Source of the DNA: a virus
Direction: 5' to 3' (one strand)
Virus record (IMG/VR): IMGVR_UViG_3300044816_000082
Coordinates: 1 to 64,000 of that record
Length of the DNA stretch: 64,000 nt
The notes beneath the pieces are model-generated. The model saw only the letters and a list, made by a program, of their open reading frames with translations, searched no databases and was not told where the DNA came from. Of this stretch, positions 17,310-24,873 are shown piece after piece; position 1 is the first letter of the stretch; each line of letters starts with the position of its first letter. The position numbers and the translations under genes are program-made.

Positions 17310-17917
17310 CCAGAGATGATCGGGCGTACAACCGCAAGGTCGACCTCGTGACGTTCGTCGCGATCGTCATCCTGATCGCGCTCGCCGCAATCGGGGTCTA
17401 CAAGGTCCAAGCGCATGACCTTGCACAAGCCGAGAAACACACAGCGGCGGTAGCGGATAAGCGGGGGCAGGACATTGATGCCCTCTCCGCTCAGGTCCGG
17501 GCGTTGTGCCGAGGCCGGGCGACGTGCCAACCGGTCCTGTCGGACGGTAAGCCTCCAGCTCCGGGCACCCCGGGTGCTCCGGGGGCGAAAGGTGATCAGG
17601 GCATCCCTGGACGCGGCATCAACGGCATCAACGGCAAGAACGGGAACAACGGCAAGAACGGGAACAACGGCAAGAACGGGAACAACGGGATCAACGGTCG
17701 AGACTCGAACGTGCCGGGAGCGACGGGATCCCCCGGCGCGGCAGGTCGGGACTCGGTCGTCCCCGGTCCCACCGGATCACCGGGAGCGAAGGGCGATCCT
17801 GCGAGTCCACAGCCTGACCCGTGCCCGACGCACTACGACGACCTGACCCACCCTGGCTATCAGGTCTGCGCCCGCCCGAGCCCGACCCCGACCCCTAGCC
17901 CGACCCCCACCCCGTAG
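17306..17917 (+). CDS. Membrane-anchored collagen-like protein
   Basis: 203 residues, ATG overlapping the previous stop by 4 bases. Order: short basic N-terminus, one membrane helix (about 14-34, LVTFVAIVILIALAAIGVY), a coiled segment, CRGRATC, then collagen-type Gly-X-Y repeats (about 85-165) with three exact copies of GKNGNN, a Cys segment and a Thr-Pro tail. It sits in the lysis cassette, not among fibre genes, so it would be displayed from the host membrane. Role unknown. Confidence 0.75.
   Translation: MTRDDRAYNRKVDLVTFVAIVILIALAAIGVYKVQAHDLAQAEKHTAAVADKRGQDIDALSAQVRALCRGRATCQPVLSDGKPPAPGTPGAPGAKGDQGIPGRGINGINGKNGNNGKNGNNGKNGNNGINGRDSNVPGATGSPGAAGRDSVVPGPTGSPGAKGDPASPQPDPCPTHYDDLTHPGYQVCARPSPTPTPSPTPTP
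17633..17686 (+). repeat. Three tandem 18-base repeats in collagen-like gene
   Basis: Three perfect copies of an 18-base unit (begins GGCAAGAACGGG) coding for GKNGNN. Perfect identity at DNA level suggests recent slippage expansion and likely length variation between relatives. Confidence 0.9.
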
Positions 17918-17926
17918 GAGCTTGCT

Positions 17927-18943
17927 GTGCTACTCGGACCTGACACCTCCAACGTCAACGGACGCACCCTGGACAGCGCCGCAGCCGCAGCGCAACGAAT
18001 GGGATTCGGACTGTTCAAGGCGTCCCAAGGAACGGGGTTCGTCGACAGGTTGCTCCCCGGCAACATCGACGGGGCACGCGCCCACGGGCTGCTCCCCGGG
18101 GCGTACCACTTCCTCGAGGCCGGGAACGGAGCGGCGCAAGCCGATCACTTCCTCGCGTGCCTCGGCGCGGTCGGCGGGATCCGCGGGTTGCTCTGCGCCG
18201 TCGACGTCGAGCTGCAGAACAGCACCACCGGTCCCAGTCTTGCGGACGTCACCGCGTTCCGGGGCCGGTGGGAAGCGAAGGTCGGGAAGGGCCGGCTGAT
18301 CCTCTACACCGGCGGGTGGTACTGGTCCGGCCACCTGGGCAACCCCCAGCAGCACGGGGACCTCCCGTTGTGGGACAGCGCCTATGTCCCCGGGGCCGGG
18401 GATCCGTGGCAGATCGTGAAGGGCGTCACCCCCGGGTACTTCCCGGCGTTCGGGGGATGGTCGAACTACCTGCTGCGTCAGTACAGCAGCGCCGCGAGTA
18501 TCGGTGGGATCAGCCCGTGCGACGTGAGTGTCTGCTACGACGAGAACCGACTGCGCGCCGCGGCCGGGATCGTGCCGACCCCACCCCGTCCACAGCCAGC
18601 TCCGCACCCGGGACCTCCGCACCCGACCCCTAAACCGGGTGTGCCGACCCGCACGCAACAGATCCAGGCGTTACAAGGTGCGGTCCACGCCGCCAGCGAC
18701 GGAGCGTGGGGACCAGACACTGACCGGCGACTACGGCTGCTCCGCGTCCACACCCCTACCAGCGAGCTGCAGGCCATGCTGGGAGCGCACGCGGATGGGT
18801 TGTGGGGACCGGAGACCCACCGGGTCTACTTCGCGGCGCTCCACACTGTTCAGGTGGCGCTCCGCGTCCCATTGACCGCAGCGTGGGACGCTCCCACCGA
18901 CCGCGCGTTCCTGGCCCTACGCGCCGCCTGCTATCACCCCTGA
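17927..18943 (+). CDS. Endolysin: GH25 muramidase with peptidoglycan-binding repeats
   Basis: 338 residues, GTG start after GTAGGAGC. The N-terminal 205 residues are a glycoside hydrolase family 25 domain: PDTSNVNG at the start, acidic VDVE at about 91-94, and the YTGGWYW and LWDSAYVPG segments of the family. It would cut the glycan chain of peptidoglycan. A proline-rich linker leads to a C-terminal region with two wall-binding-type repeats (DGAWGPDT and DGLWGPET). No signal peptide, so release depends on a holin. No mycolyl-esterase (LysB) gene was recognised nearby. Confidence 0.88.
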   Translation: MLLGPDTSNVNGRTLDSAAAAAQRMGFGLFKASQGTGFVDRLLPGNIDGARAHGLLPGAYHFLEAGNGAAQADHFLACLGAVGGIRGLLCAVDVELQNSTTGPSLADVTAFRGRWEAKVGKGRLILYTGGWYWSGHLGNPQQHGDLPLWDSAYVPGAGDPWQIVKGVTPGYFPAFGGWSNYLLRQYSSAASIGGISPCDVSVCYDENRLRAAAGIVPTPPRPQPAPHPGPPHPTPKPGVPTRTQQIQALQGAVHAASDGAWGPDTDRRLRLLRVHTPTSELQAMLGAHADGLWGPETHRVYFAALHTVQVALRVPLTAAWDAPTDRAFLALRAACYHP

Positions 18944-18957
18944 GAGAGGAACATGCT

Positions 18958-19440
18958 GTGAGCACACCCGACCCGAGCATCACTCCCACCCTGGACGGAT
19001 CAGCGGTTGTCGTCACTCCCGGTGTCACCCCCGGCAACCAGACGTCTGAGTACCTCAACATCCGCCTCGCGCAGCTCGTCGCGCTCATCGTGTCGATGGT
19101 CGCGCTGATCCATCCCGGGTTCAGCATCGCTGCCACCACACAGTCCATCGTGGTCAGTGTCCTCGGGCTGAGCATCCCGCTGCTGTCCACGTTGTACGCA
19201 AAGTTCCGGAAGGACGTGAAGGTCGCGGCGGTCGCGGCGACCTTCATCATCCCGCCGCCTGTCGACACTCCACCGCTACCGAGCGCGCTGCCGGTACTCA
19301 CCGACGCACCTAACGTCGCTGGCGTCGACGGGAACCTCGCGGCGAGCGCCGGGTCCCTCGGGCCGGTTGTGGCGGACCCGCCGGTGAACTTGACGCGCAG
19401 GGGCAAGGCGACGCCACGCAAGTCCGCGGCACGCAGATGA
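18958..19440 (+). CDS. Putative holin with two membrane helices
   Basis: 160 residues, GTG after GAGAGGAACATGC. Two adjoining membrane helices (about 40-58 and 64-82) separated by a short loop, followed by KFRKDVK and a long Pro/Val-rich, basic cytoplasmic tail. Directly downstream of the endolysin and overlapping the lipoprotein gene by 4 bases. This topology is common for actinophage holins, so it is the better holin candidate of the cassette. Confidence 0.65.
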   Translation: MSTPDPSITPTLDGSAVVVTPGVTPGNQTSEYLNIRLAQLVALIVSMVALIHPGFSIAATTQSIVVSVLGLSIPLLSTLYAKFRKDVKVAAVAATFIIPPPVDTPPLPSALPVLTDAPNVAGVDGNLAASAGSLGPVVADPPVNLTRRGKATPRKSAARR

Positions 19441-20135
19441 TGAAGGCTGCGCTCACGGCGCTTGCACTCGTTGCGGCATGCACAGCCGGACAGCCCCCGA
19501 CACCGAGCTCGTCACCGACGCCGACGGCGCCGACACCGAGCTCGGTCTCGGCGCATCGCCCGCCCCGCCCGTCACCGACGACGGCGTCACCGACGTCGTC
19601 GCCGCCGGCGGTGACGTCCTACCCGGCGTACGCGCCCCTCCCGGGCGATCAAGGAGTCGGGTGCGGGGTGGAACGGCAAGCCGTCAAGACCCTCACCGAC
19701 CCGGCCGCGAAGCAGGTCAACTACACGCCAATGGACAGCACCGTAGCGGCGTTGCGGGCCCTTCCCGTTCCCAACCCGCCACCGACCGTGCGGGCATCTG
19801 CCGAGCTCCGCACCTACCGGGTCCACGCCGTCGTGACGTCGTACAAGGAGGAGGCCGACAGCGACATCCACCTCGCAGTGACCGACGCCGGCGTCAGCAT
19901 GATCTTCGAGCTGATCTCGCCAGCGTGCCTACCGAAGGGTGATCCGCTCATCAACGAGCTCGGATACGCGCGGAACACCTGGCTCAAGGCGCACCCGCTC
20001 GGGACATCGTTCGTGACCGTCAACCAGGCGGTCACGGTGACAGGGGTGCTGTTCTTCGACCGGATCCACGGGCAGCGGGGGGTAGCGCCCAACGGAGTAG
20101 AGATCCATCCGGTGCTGACGCTCACCCTGAACTGA
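19437..20135 (+). CDS. Secreted lipoprotein with OB-fold-like domain
   Basis: 232 residues, ATG overlapping the holin stop. Lipoprotein signal with lipobox LVAAC at about 12-16, then a Pro/Ser/Thr linker of about 60 residues, then a globular domain (about 95-232) with the segments VVTSYKEEADSDIHL, VTVTGVLFFDRIHGQ and GVAPNGVEIHPV. That pattern is known from secreted bacterial proteins of unknown role. In a lysis cassette it could be a spanin-like factor or a superinfection-exclusion lipoprotein; both are inference. Confidence 0.7.
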   Translation: MMKAALTALALVAACTAGQPPTPSSSPTPTAPTPSSVSAHRPPRPSPTTASPTSSPPAVTSYPAYAPLPGDQGVGCGVERQAVKTLTDPAAKQVNYTPMDSTVAALRALPVPNPPPTVRASAELRTYRVHAVVTSYKEEADSDIHLAVTDAGVSMIFELISPACLPKGDPLINELGYARNTWLKAHPLGTSFVTVNQAVTVTGVLFFDRIHGQRGVAPNGVEIHPVLTLTLN

Positions 20136-20148
20136 GACGACAGGTCAC

Positions 20149-20296
20149 CCGTCGCCTACTATGAGCGACGGCACCCCCGGTGTTCATGGTCGCTGCACGA
20201 CCGATCGGTCCTTCCTCCGGTCCTGCGAGCAACTGCCTACTGACCCGCCTCGCTAGCGGGTCGCGACGGTAGGTGGCATACCTGAGCACCGGGGGT
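20149..20296 (+). ncRNA. Candidate structured RNA between lysis and early operons
   Basis: The gap 20136-20386 has no gene. A 7-base-pair hairpin (20149-20155 with 20165-20171) is followed by a multibranch fold. A 10-base-pair closing stem pairs 20173-20182 with 20287-20296. Inside, 20195-20203 pairs with 20218-20226 (8 of 9), and 20236-20240 with 20269-20273 encloses a 7-base-pair hairpin 20242-20248/20256-20262. It could be a small RNA, a terminator complex or a leader. Folded by eye only. Confidence 0.45.
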
Positions 20297-20313
20297 CGGC
20301 CGTTGCCCTCAAC

Positions 20314-20361
20314 GTCAACCGGGTATACACTAGGTGTGCAGGTTGGGGTAGCACCTCGACC
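20314..20361 (+). promoter_or_regulatory. Early promoter box and 5' hairpin leader, copy 1
   Basis: Box GTCAACC GGG TATACA (20314-20329). Twelve bases on, an 8-base-pair stem GGTTGGGG/CCTCGACC with loop TAGCA (20341-20361) would sit at the very 5' end of the message; GAGGAAGG and the ATG at 20387 follow. Confidence 0.65.
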
Positions 20362-20386
20362 GCTCACGGACCCGAGGAAGGACCTC

Positions 20387-20674
20387 ATGACCACCCTGAC
20401 CCCCACCGCTGAGCGTCTCGCCGCGCACATGATGGCCGCGATCAAGGTCGACATCGGGGTGGGATCGGTCCCGGTCGACGTCCCCGACTTCTCGGCGCTG
20501 CACGACACCGTCGACGCCAACACCTACGTGCTCGACGCCGCTCAGGCACTTGGGATCGAGTGGGGTGAGACCGGGATGCCGACCGAGGACGCATACGCCC
20601 TGTTCAACGCCGCTGAGAGCCTCGTTGATGAGGCGCTCAAGACGGCACTCACGGAACGGGTGCTCCTGCCGTGA
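20387..20674 (+). CDS. Small acidic helical protein, unknown
   Basis: 95 residues, ATG after GAGGAAGGACCTC, first gene of an operon driven by early leader copy 1. Predicted mainly helical and acidic, with no cysteines or membrane segment. No family recognised. It overlaps the next gene by 4 bases. Confidence 0.75.
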   Translation: MTTLTPTAERLAAHMMAAIKVDIGVGSVPVDVPDFSALHDTVDANTYVLDAAQALGIEWGETGMPTEDAYALFNAAESLVDEALKTALTERVLLP

Positions 20675-20997
20675 CCGGCCCGACCCCGGACAACCCGTAC
20701 GCGACGTCGAGTTACGCGAAGGCCGCGCGGGAGCGCAAGGCGATCTCCATAGAGACCGCCTTGCGGCTCGGGGGTTTCGACAGCGAACACACAGCGCTGC
20801 TGACCCCTGAGCAGCGCCGTCAGGTTGAACGTGCGGCGGGGACACGACCTGCCTCCGACGCCACGTGGGACCTCGTCCTGCGGTTCATGCGGGACGCTGA
20901 GCAGCGTCCCGCGCCACCCAACCCAAAAGAGGAAGTCCATGACGCCGTACCCGCCCCTACCGGACCCCGACGACCCGGAGCCGGACACACGATCTGA
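20671..20997 (+). CDS. Small protein, unknown
   Basis: 108 residues, GTG overlapping the previous stop. The first two thirds are charged and helical (SSYAKAARERKAISIETALRL, a possible DNA-contacting helix); the end is proline-rich and overlaps the next gene by 59 bases in another frame. The last 20 residues may therefore be shaped by that overlap. No family recognised. Confidence 0.65.
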   Translation: MTGPTPDNPYATSSYAKAARERKAISIETALRLGGFDSEHTALLTPEQRRQVERAAGTRPASDATWDLVLRFMRDAEQRPAPPNPKEEVHDAVPAPTGPRRPGAGHTI

Positions 20998-21085
20998 GGA
21001 CGTGCTGCTCGGGGCGCTCGTTCTTCTCACGACGTTCGGTGTCTTCGCCTTGTTCATCGTCAACGCCGTGCGGGGGATCCTGTGA
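20939..21085 (+). CDS. 48-residue membrane protein
   Basis: ATG after AAAAGAGGAAG, inside the end of the previous gene. An acidic proline-rich N-terminus is followed by one membrane helix (LLGALVLLTTFGVFALFIV) and a short basic end. Overlaps the next gene by 4 bases. Unknown role; small early membrane proteins often alter the host envelope. Confidence 0.6.
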   Translation: MTPYPPLPDPDDPEPDTRSEDVLLGALVLLTTFGVFALFIVNAVRGIL

Positions 21086-21315
21086 CCCGACGTCAACTCA
21101 CCGACCACGACCGAGCCCTAGCAGCGTTGGCCGTCGCGGAGTCCCGGTACGCCCGGGTGAAGGCACGCCACGACGCGGCGATCGCGGCGGCGCAGGCGAT
21201 CGAAGCTGACGTGACGGCCGCAGCGGCGGTCGTCACGTACGCCGCGGAACACCCCGCGCTGCGACAAGCCACCCTCCCGACCGCGGGGCCGCCCGACGGT
21301 TGGCCCGCAGAATGA
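21082..21315 (+). CDS. Small coiled-coil protein, unknown
   Basis: 77 residues, GTG overlapping the previous stop. Almost entirely helical and Ala-rich (about residues 8-58), ending in a proline-rich tail. No family recognised. Confidence 0.65.
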   Translation: MTRRQLTDHDRALAALAVAESRYARVKARHDAAIAAAQAIEADVTAAAAVVTYAAEHPALRQATLPTAGPPDGWPAE

Positions 21316-21319
21316 CGCG

Positions 21320-21529
21320 ATGCTCCGTTACTTCGCCCGCGAGTCCATCGAGTTCGCAGCGCCGGTAGTGGCGGCGTGGGGCGCGAGCGTCCCACGCATC
21401 AGCCGCGTCGACCTGCGGTGCCTCGGCACGACCAAGAGCGGTCACCCTCGTCACCCTCTGTACGTCAAGGGCGACCACCCGCTCGTGCCCTTCCCATCAC
21501 TCGGTAGCGGCGGTGAGGAGCATGTCTGA
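21320..21529 (+). CDS. Truncated DUF1643-like protein
   Basis: 69 residues, ATG 4 bases after the previous stop. The pattern AWGAS, then LGTTKSGHPRHPLYVKGD and PLVPF matches the C-terminal end of DUF1643 phage proteins, which are normally about twice as long; the upstream sequence in this frame shows no further homology. It ends in LGSGGEEHV, encoded by a repeat shared with other small genes. It may be a remnant or a minimal version. Identification is from memory of the family pattern. Confidence 0.5.
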   Translation: MLRYFARESIEFAAPVVAAWGASVPRISRVDLRCLGTTKSGHPRHPLYVKGDHPLVPFPSLGSGGEEHV

Positions 21530-21530
21530 G
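21498..21530 (+). repeat. Gene-junction repeat, copy 1
   Basis: Starts CACTCGGTAGCGGCGGTG and ends ATGTCTGAG, 33 bases. It holds the last codons and stop of one gene and the start (Met-Ser-Glu) of the next. Near-copies at 54246, 54732 and, altered, at 54529, 60363 and 61168. Confidence 0.8.
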
Positions 21531-21760
21531 CAGCGCTCCTGTGTGGAGACAGAGGTCGAACTCGTCTTGCGTCAGCACCTTCCGGTCCCCCTTGAGCGCA
21601 GCGCCGGGGTTTTGTGCCTCTGCGACCTGACGCGCTCGTACAACGGTCCCGTGGGTCAGCGGCTGCACGTTGCTGCTGAACTGCGGGAGGGCTGGCTTGC
21701 TGAGCGATCTGCCTGTCGAGCCAGACGACGGGATCACTACGTGGTGACCGCGCGACTCTC
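21522..21760 (+). pseudogene. Possible small gene after junction repeat, no proper end
   Basis: Starts at the ATG inside the junction repeat (Met-Ser-Glu-Gln). The first 60 codons look coding (LCLCDLTRSY and QRLHVAAELREGWL resemble small phage proteins with a conserved HVAAEL helix). The frame has no stop until 22322, where it would run through the opposing minus-strand gene and into recT, so the true end is lost or the gene has decayed. The end given is approximate. Confidence 0.3.
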
Positions 21761-21767
21761 TCTTTCG

Positions 21768-22139
21768 TCAGGCCGCAGCGAGCGTTCCTGCGTCACTGCG
21801 GCGGTAGTTCATCACCGCCATGCTGCCCGTCGCGGCGTTCAGCCCGTCGTCACTGAACCGCTCGCCGGGCGCAACCTGCTCGCGGGTCGGCAGGCCGTAC
21901 CCGCCGTACCGCGACGTGAGCGCACGGACCGCCACGACGACGCCGCCGGGATAGAGGTCGGAGCTACGCCCGGTGTCCGGGACGACCCACACTTCACTCT
22001 TGTGGCCGGCACCGAGTTGTGGTGCCTGACCGATGACCATGCCGGTCCGTACCTCGACGGTCCCGTTGCCGCGAACGTGCTTCCACTCGACGGTCGATCC
22101 GACACCGCCGGGTTTCGGGGTGAAAGGCTTACGGGCCAT
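21768..22139 (-). CDS. Lone minus-strand gene, unknown, possible regulator
   Basis: 123 residues, ATG after GAGGGAAGGAAACC on the minus strand. It is the only intact minus-strand gene of the window and has its own early promoter box and 5' hairpin (22158-22208). The N-terminus MARKPFTPKPGG is basic; the middle is beta-rich (VEWKHVRGNGTVEVRTGMV, then SEVWVVPDTG), like a small SH3 or KOW-type barrel. Its divergent position next to recT suggests a control role, which is inference. Confidence 0.7.
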   Translation of the reverse strand: MARKPFTPKPGGVGSTVEWKHVRGNGTVEVRTGMVIGQAPQLGAGHKSEVWVVPDTGRSSDLYPGGVVVAVRALTSRYGGYGLPTREQVAPGERFSDDGLNAATGSMAVMNYRRSDAGTLAAA

Positions 22140-22157
22140 GGGGTTTCCTTCCCTCGA

Positions 22158-22208
22158 GGGACGGAGAGCTGCTCCGTTCCCTGCCTACTAGTTGTATACC
22201 CGCTTAGC
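22158..22208 (-). promoter_or_regulatory. Early promoter box and 5' hairpin leader, minus strand
   Basis: On the minus strand: GCTAAGC GGG TATACA (22208 down to 22193), then a 9-base-pair stem (GGG plus ACGGAG with CTCCGT plus CCC, one bulged A, 22181-22158) and loop CAGCT. The start codon at 22139 follows a purine-rich site. Confidence 0.65.
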
Positions 22209-22250
22209 GAGTGTGCATGCGTTCCCTGCACAACTGTCGGACTCGTGTCG

Positions 22251-22287
22251 TACGGTTCTACCCGCAGGCCCGCCGAGCGAGCGGGCC
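22251..22287 (+). promoter_or_regulatory. recT leader: weak -10 and 5' hairpin
   Basis: TACGGT (22251-22256) is a plausible -10. Ten bases on, a perfect 7-base-pair stem GGCCCGC/GCGGGCC with loop CGAGCGA (22267-22287). The loop is identical to those of the leaders at 25426, 51277 and 56718. Confidence 0.55.
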
Positions 22288-22305
22288 GCTACAGGAAGGC
22301 GTTAG

Positions 22306-24768
22306 ATGACCATGACCGATGAGGTAGCGCGGCAGGGTGCTCAGCTCACGTCCCGCGAGCACGGGGCGCTCACGATCAGTCCCGAGCAGACGTGGTGGAC
22401 TGAGGCGCAGAACGCGGCGCTTGAGAGCATCGGTCTTCGCGACACCCCGAACGGGGACAGGGTCGCGTTCCTGCACCTGTGCCAGACGACCGGCCTCGAC
22501 CCCTTCCGTCGGGAGGTCTATCTGATCGGCCGGAACGACCGCACGGCACCGAGCGGTAAGAAGTGGACCGCACAGACCGGCATCGACGGGTTCCGGCACC
22601 TCGCGGAGCGGACCGGGGTGTACGGCGGGAAGGTCGGCACGCAGTGGTGCGGACCCGACGGTGAGTGGCGCGACGTGTGGCTGTCGACCGAACCGCCGTC
22701 CGCCGCGCGGGTCGCGGTCGCCCGGACCGACCTCGAGCACCTCGTGTACGGCGTCGCTGTCTACACCGAGTTCTGCCCGATGCTCGATGTGTGGACCGGC
22801 TCAGGGAACGCTCGCCGTAAGACTGGCGAGCAGGTCCCCGGTGACATGTGGATCAAGATGCCCTCACATATGTTAGCTAAATGCACCTCGGGCGACACCG
22901 AGGTGCTGACCGATCACGGCTTCCGCCGGTTCGACTCCGTGGCCGAGCACGAGCGCATCCTCATGGTCACCGAGCAAGGGCTCGTCGCGACCGACGCCCG
23001 GCCGTTCCGTCAGCCGTACAGCGGCCCGATGGTCACCTGGCGCGCGGGAGGTGGCGCAACCATCGACCTCGTGATGTCCCCGAACCACGACGTGCTGCTC
23101 AGCTCGGGCGAGAAGGTCGAAGCCGCCGACCTGCACGCCCGTACCACGGTCCGCAGCCCGGACAGCATTCCGCTCACGGTCACCGGCTCCCGGCCCGATG
23201 CTGACGTGAAGGACGACGCGCTGTACGCCGCCGCCGTGTACCTCGCGGACGGGTCCGACTACAACAAGACCGGCTTCGTTGTCGCAGTCTCACGCCCGAG
23301 GAAGGTGGACGCAATCCGTACCTTCGGTGGCTACCTTGACGAACGAATCCGTCGCTCGGCTGGCGACACCGCGACGTCCGCGAGCGGCCGGGTCATCACG
23401 ACCCGCAGCGACAAGCGCGTATTCGTCTACGAATGGACGGCGATCGCCGGGACGCCCGTGCGCCCGGGCAAGCAGCTCGACATCGACGCTCTGCTGGCGC
23501 TATCGCCGCGGCAGGCTCGGCTGCTCGTTGACACGTGGGCATGGTTCGACGGAGACACAGCGCACCCCGGCGGGACACGACGCATCAAGGTCGGCGACCC
23601 GCACCTCGCGGACGCCTTTGAAGTCGCCGCCGTTCACGCCGGGTACTCACTGTCCCCGCGCCGCCTACGCCATTCCGACCTCGGCGACGTGTGGGAGTTC
23701 ACGCTCTCGACTAAGACCGAGGTCCACGTCCGGCGTCGGAACGAGACAGGCGCTCGCGCGCTCGCGGGGCTAGACATTGAGCCGACCAACCCCAGCGGTG
23801 AGGTGTGGTGCGTCACCGTGCCCTCTCACGTCATCGTCATCCGACGTGAGGGCCTGTCCTGCCTCACCGGCCAATGCGCGGAAGCCCTCGCGCTGCGGAC
23901 CGCGTTCCCGCGCCAGCTCGCGGGGCTGCGGACCAGCGATGAGATGCAGTTCGCTGACGCGAAGCTCCGTAACGCTGAGGCTGACCTGGCGGCGCAGAAG
24001 GCCGCGCGGGAACTCGCCCGGGCTGAGGGCGCGAGCCGGCCGTGGGCGAAGGACGCCGACACGGTCGTCGTCGATGAGAACGGGGTGGTCATCTCGGGTG
24101 GGGACGTGCCGCTCCCGAGCCATGACGAGTTGTGGCATGACCTGACCGAGCAGGCACGGGTCCTGGGCAAGACGATCACCGCCCACACGACTCGATGGGT
24201 CGCGGCGCACAAGAAGAACGCCGACGAGGCCACCGATGAGGAACTGTACGAGTTCGTCGAGAGCCGTCGGGAACAGGTTGGGCGGCACCTCGCGGAGCAC
24301 CCCGACGTCGCACCGCCGACGCCGTACGTCGCACCTGAGCAGGAGGGCACCGCTGCCTCCACCGTCCCCTCCAACGGACCGGACGAGGACCCGGCGGTGC
24401 CCTCCGACGGGCCGGCCGTGCCTGTCGGTGACCTGTCGGTGAAGCCCCCGAAGATCCCACCCGCACCGAAGACCGACGGTCACCGTTCCGAGTTCGGGGA
24501 CCCGGTCCCGGTCGACATCGATGAGCGCCGCACCGCGCGTCGGTACTACATCGACAGCACCGACGACCTGTCGCCCACCGAGGAGGCCGACGCGTGCCGT
24601 CGGTCCGCGGCGATCGACGCGATGCTCGCGGAGGACGTCGGCCCGGCTCACAAGGACTACGACACGCTCGTGGAGAGCGCCGGGTTGTGGACCACCGAAG
24701 CCGAGATGGCGGAGACACGGATCGAGGTCGATGGTCAGGAGAACCTGTTCGACCCCGACGCTGAGTAG
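22306..24768 (+). CDS. recT: RecT/Bet single-strand annealing recombinase interrupted by an intein
   Basis: 820 residues, ATG after AGGAAGG. Residues 1-192 and 524 onward form a RecT/Bet annealing protein (LHLCQTTGLDPFRREVYLIG, GFRHLAERTGVYGG, then AEALALRTAFPRQLAGL), which pairs DNA ends during phage recombination and replication. The intein (193-523) splits the conserved MLAK-CAEALALR segment. After splicing the product has 489 residues, including a charged, proline-rich C-terminal extension of about 250 residues. The Cas4/RecB-like nuclease at 25469 is the expected exonuclease partner. Confidence 0.9.
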   Translation: MTMTDEVARQGAQLTSREHGALTISPEQTWWTEAQNAALESIGLRDTPNGDRVAFLHLCQTTGLDPFRREVYLIGRNDRTAPSGKKWTAQTGIDGFRHLAERTGVYGGKVGTQWCGPDGEWRDVWLSTEPPSAARVAVARTDLEHLVYGVAVYTEFCPMLDVWTGSGNARRKTGEQVPGDMWIKMPSHMLAKCTSGDTEVLTDHGFRRFDSVAEHERILMVTEQGLVATDARPFRQPYSGPMVTWRAGGGATIDLVMSPNHDVLLSSGEKVEAADLHARTTVRSPDSIPLTVTGSRPDADVKDDALYAAAVYLADGSDYNKTGFVVAVSRPRKVDAIRTFGGYLDERIRRSAGDTATSASGRVITTRSDKRVFVYEWTAIAGTPVRPGKQLDIDALLALSPRQARLLVDTWAWFDGDTAHPGGTRRIKVGDPHLADAFEVAAVHAGYSLSPRRLRHSDLGDVWEFTLSTKTEVHVRRRNETGARALAGLDIEPTNPSGEVWCVTVPSHVIVIRREGLSCLTGQCAEALALRTAFPRQLAGLRTSDEMQFADAKLRNAEADLAAQKAARELARAEGASRPWAKDADTVVVDENGVVISGGDVPLPSHDELWHDLTEQARVLGKTITAHTTRWVAAHKKNADEATDEELYEFVESRREQVGRHLAEHPDVAPPTPYVAPEQEGTAASTVPSNGPDEDPAVPSDGPAVPVGDLSVKPPKIPPAPKTDGHRSEFGDPVPVDIDERRTARRYYIDSTDDLSPTEEADACRRSAAIDAMLAEDVGPAHKDYDTLVESAGLWTTEAEMAETRIEVDGQENLFDPDAE
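22882..23874 (+). other. Intein with LAGLIDADG-type endonuclease domain, inside RecT
   Basis: 331 residues. N-terminal splice block CTSGDTEVLTDHGF with Cys1; block B-like MSPNHDV with His at residue 261 of the precursor. Two LAGLIDADG-type helices, YLADGS (Asp315) and WAWFDGDT (Asp415), both retain the acidic residue, so the homing endonuclease may be active. The C-terminal block VWCVTVPSHVIVIRR ends in LTGQ before Cys+1: Gln replaces the usual Asn and Gly the penultimate His. Confidence 0.9.
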
Positions 24769-24796
24769 TACCCGCGCGTTGTCCCACTGTGACAGG

Positions 24797-24841
24797 TACA
24801 CGGTGTGGCAGGCTGCGGCCACCTTCGCGGGTAGCACCCGC
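24797..24841 (+). promoter_or_regulatory. Leader with hairpin before the 24874 gene
   Basis: A box-like GGTACACG (-10 candidate 24797-24802) and a 5-base-pair stem GCGGG/CCCGC with loop TAGCA (24827-24841), the loop of copy 1. AGGAGG and the ATG at 24874 follow. Confidence 0.45.
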
Positions 24842-24873
24842 ACCCGACCCGACCCCGTCCCAGGAGGACAATC

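Noticed and set aside
20195-20262. tRNA-like impression of the folded RNA
   Set aside because: No acceptor stem, anticodon arm of fixed size or T-loop consensus; kept only as an unassigned structured RNA.
21600-22322. Full plus-strand reading frame to 22322 as one gene
   Set aside because: It would run antisense through a well-supported minus-strand gene, its promoter and the recT leader.
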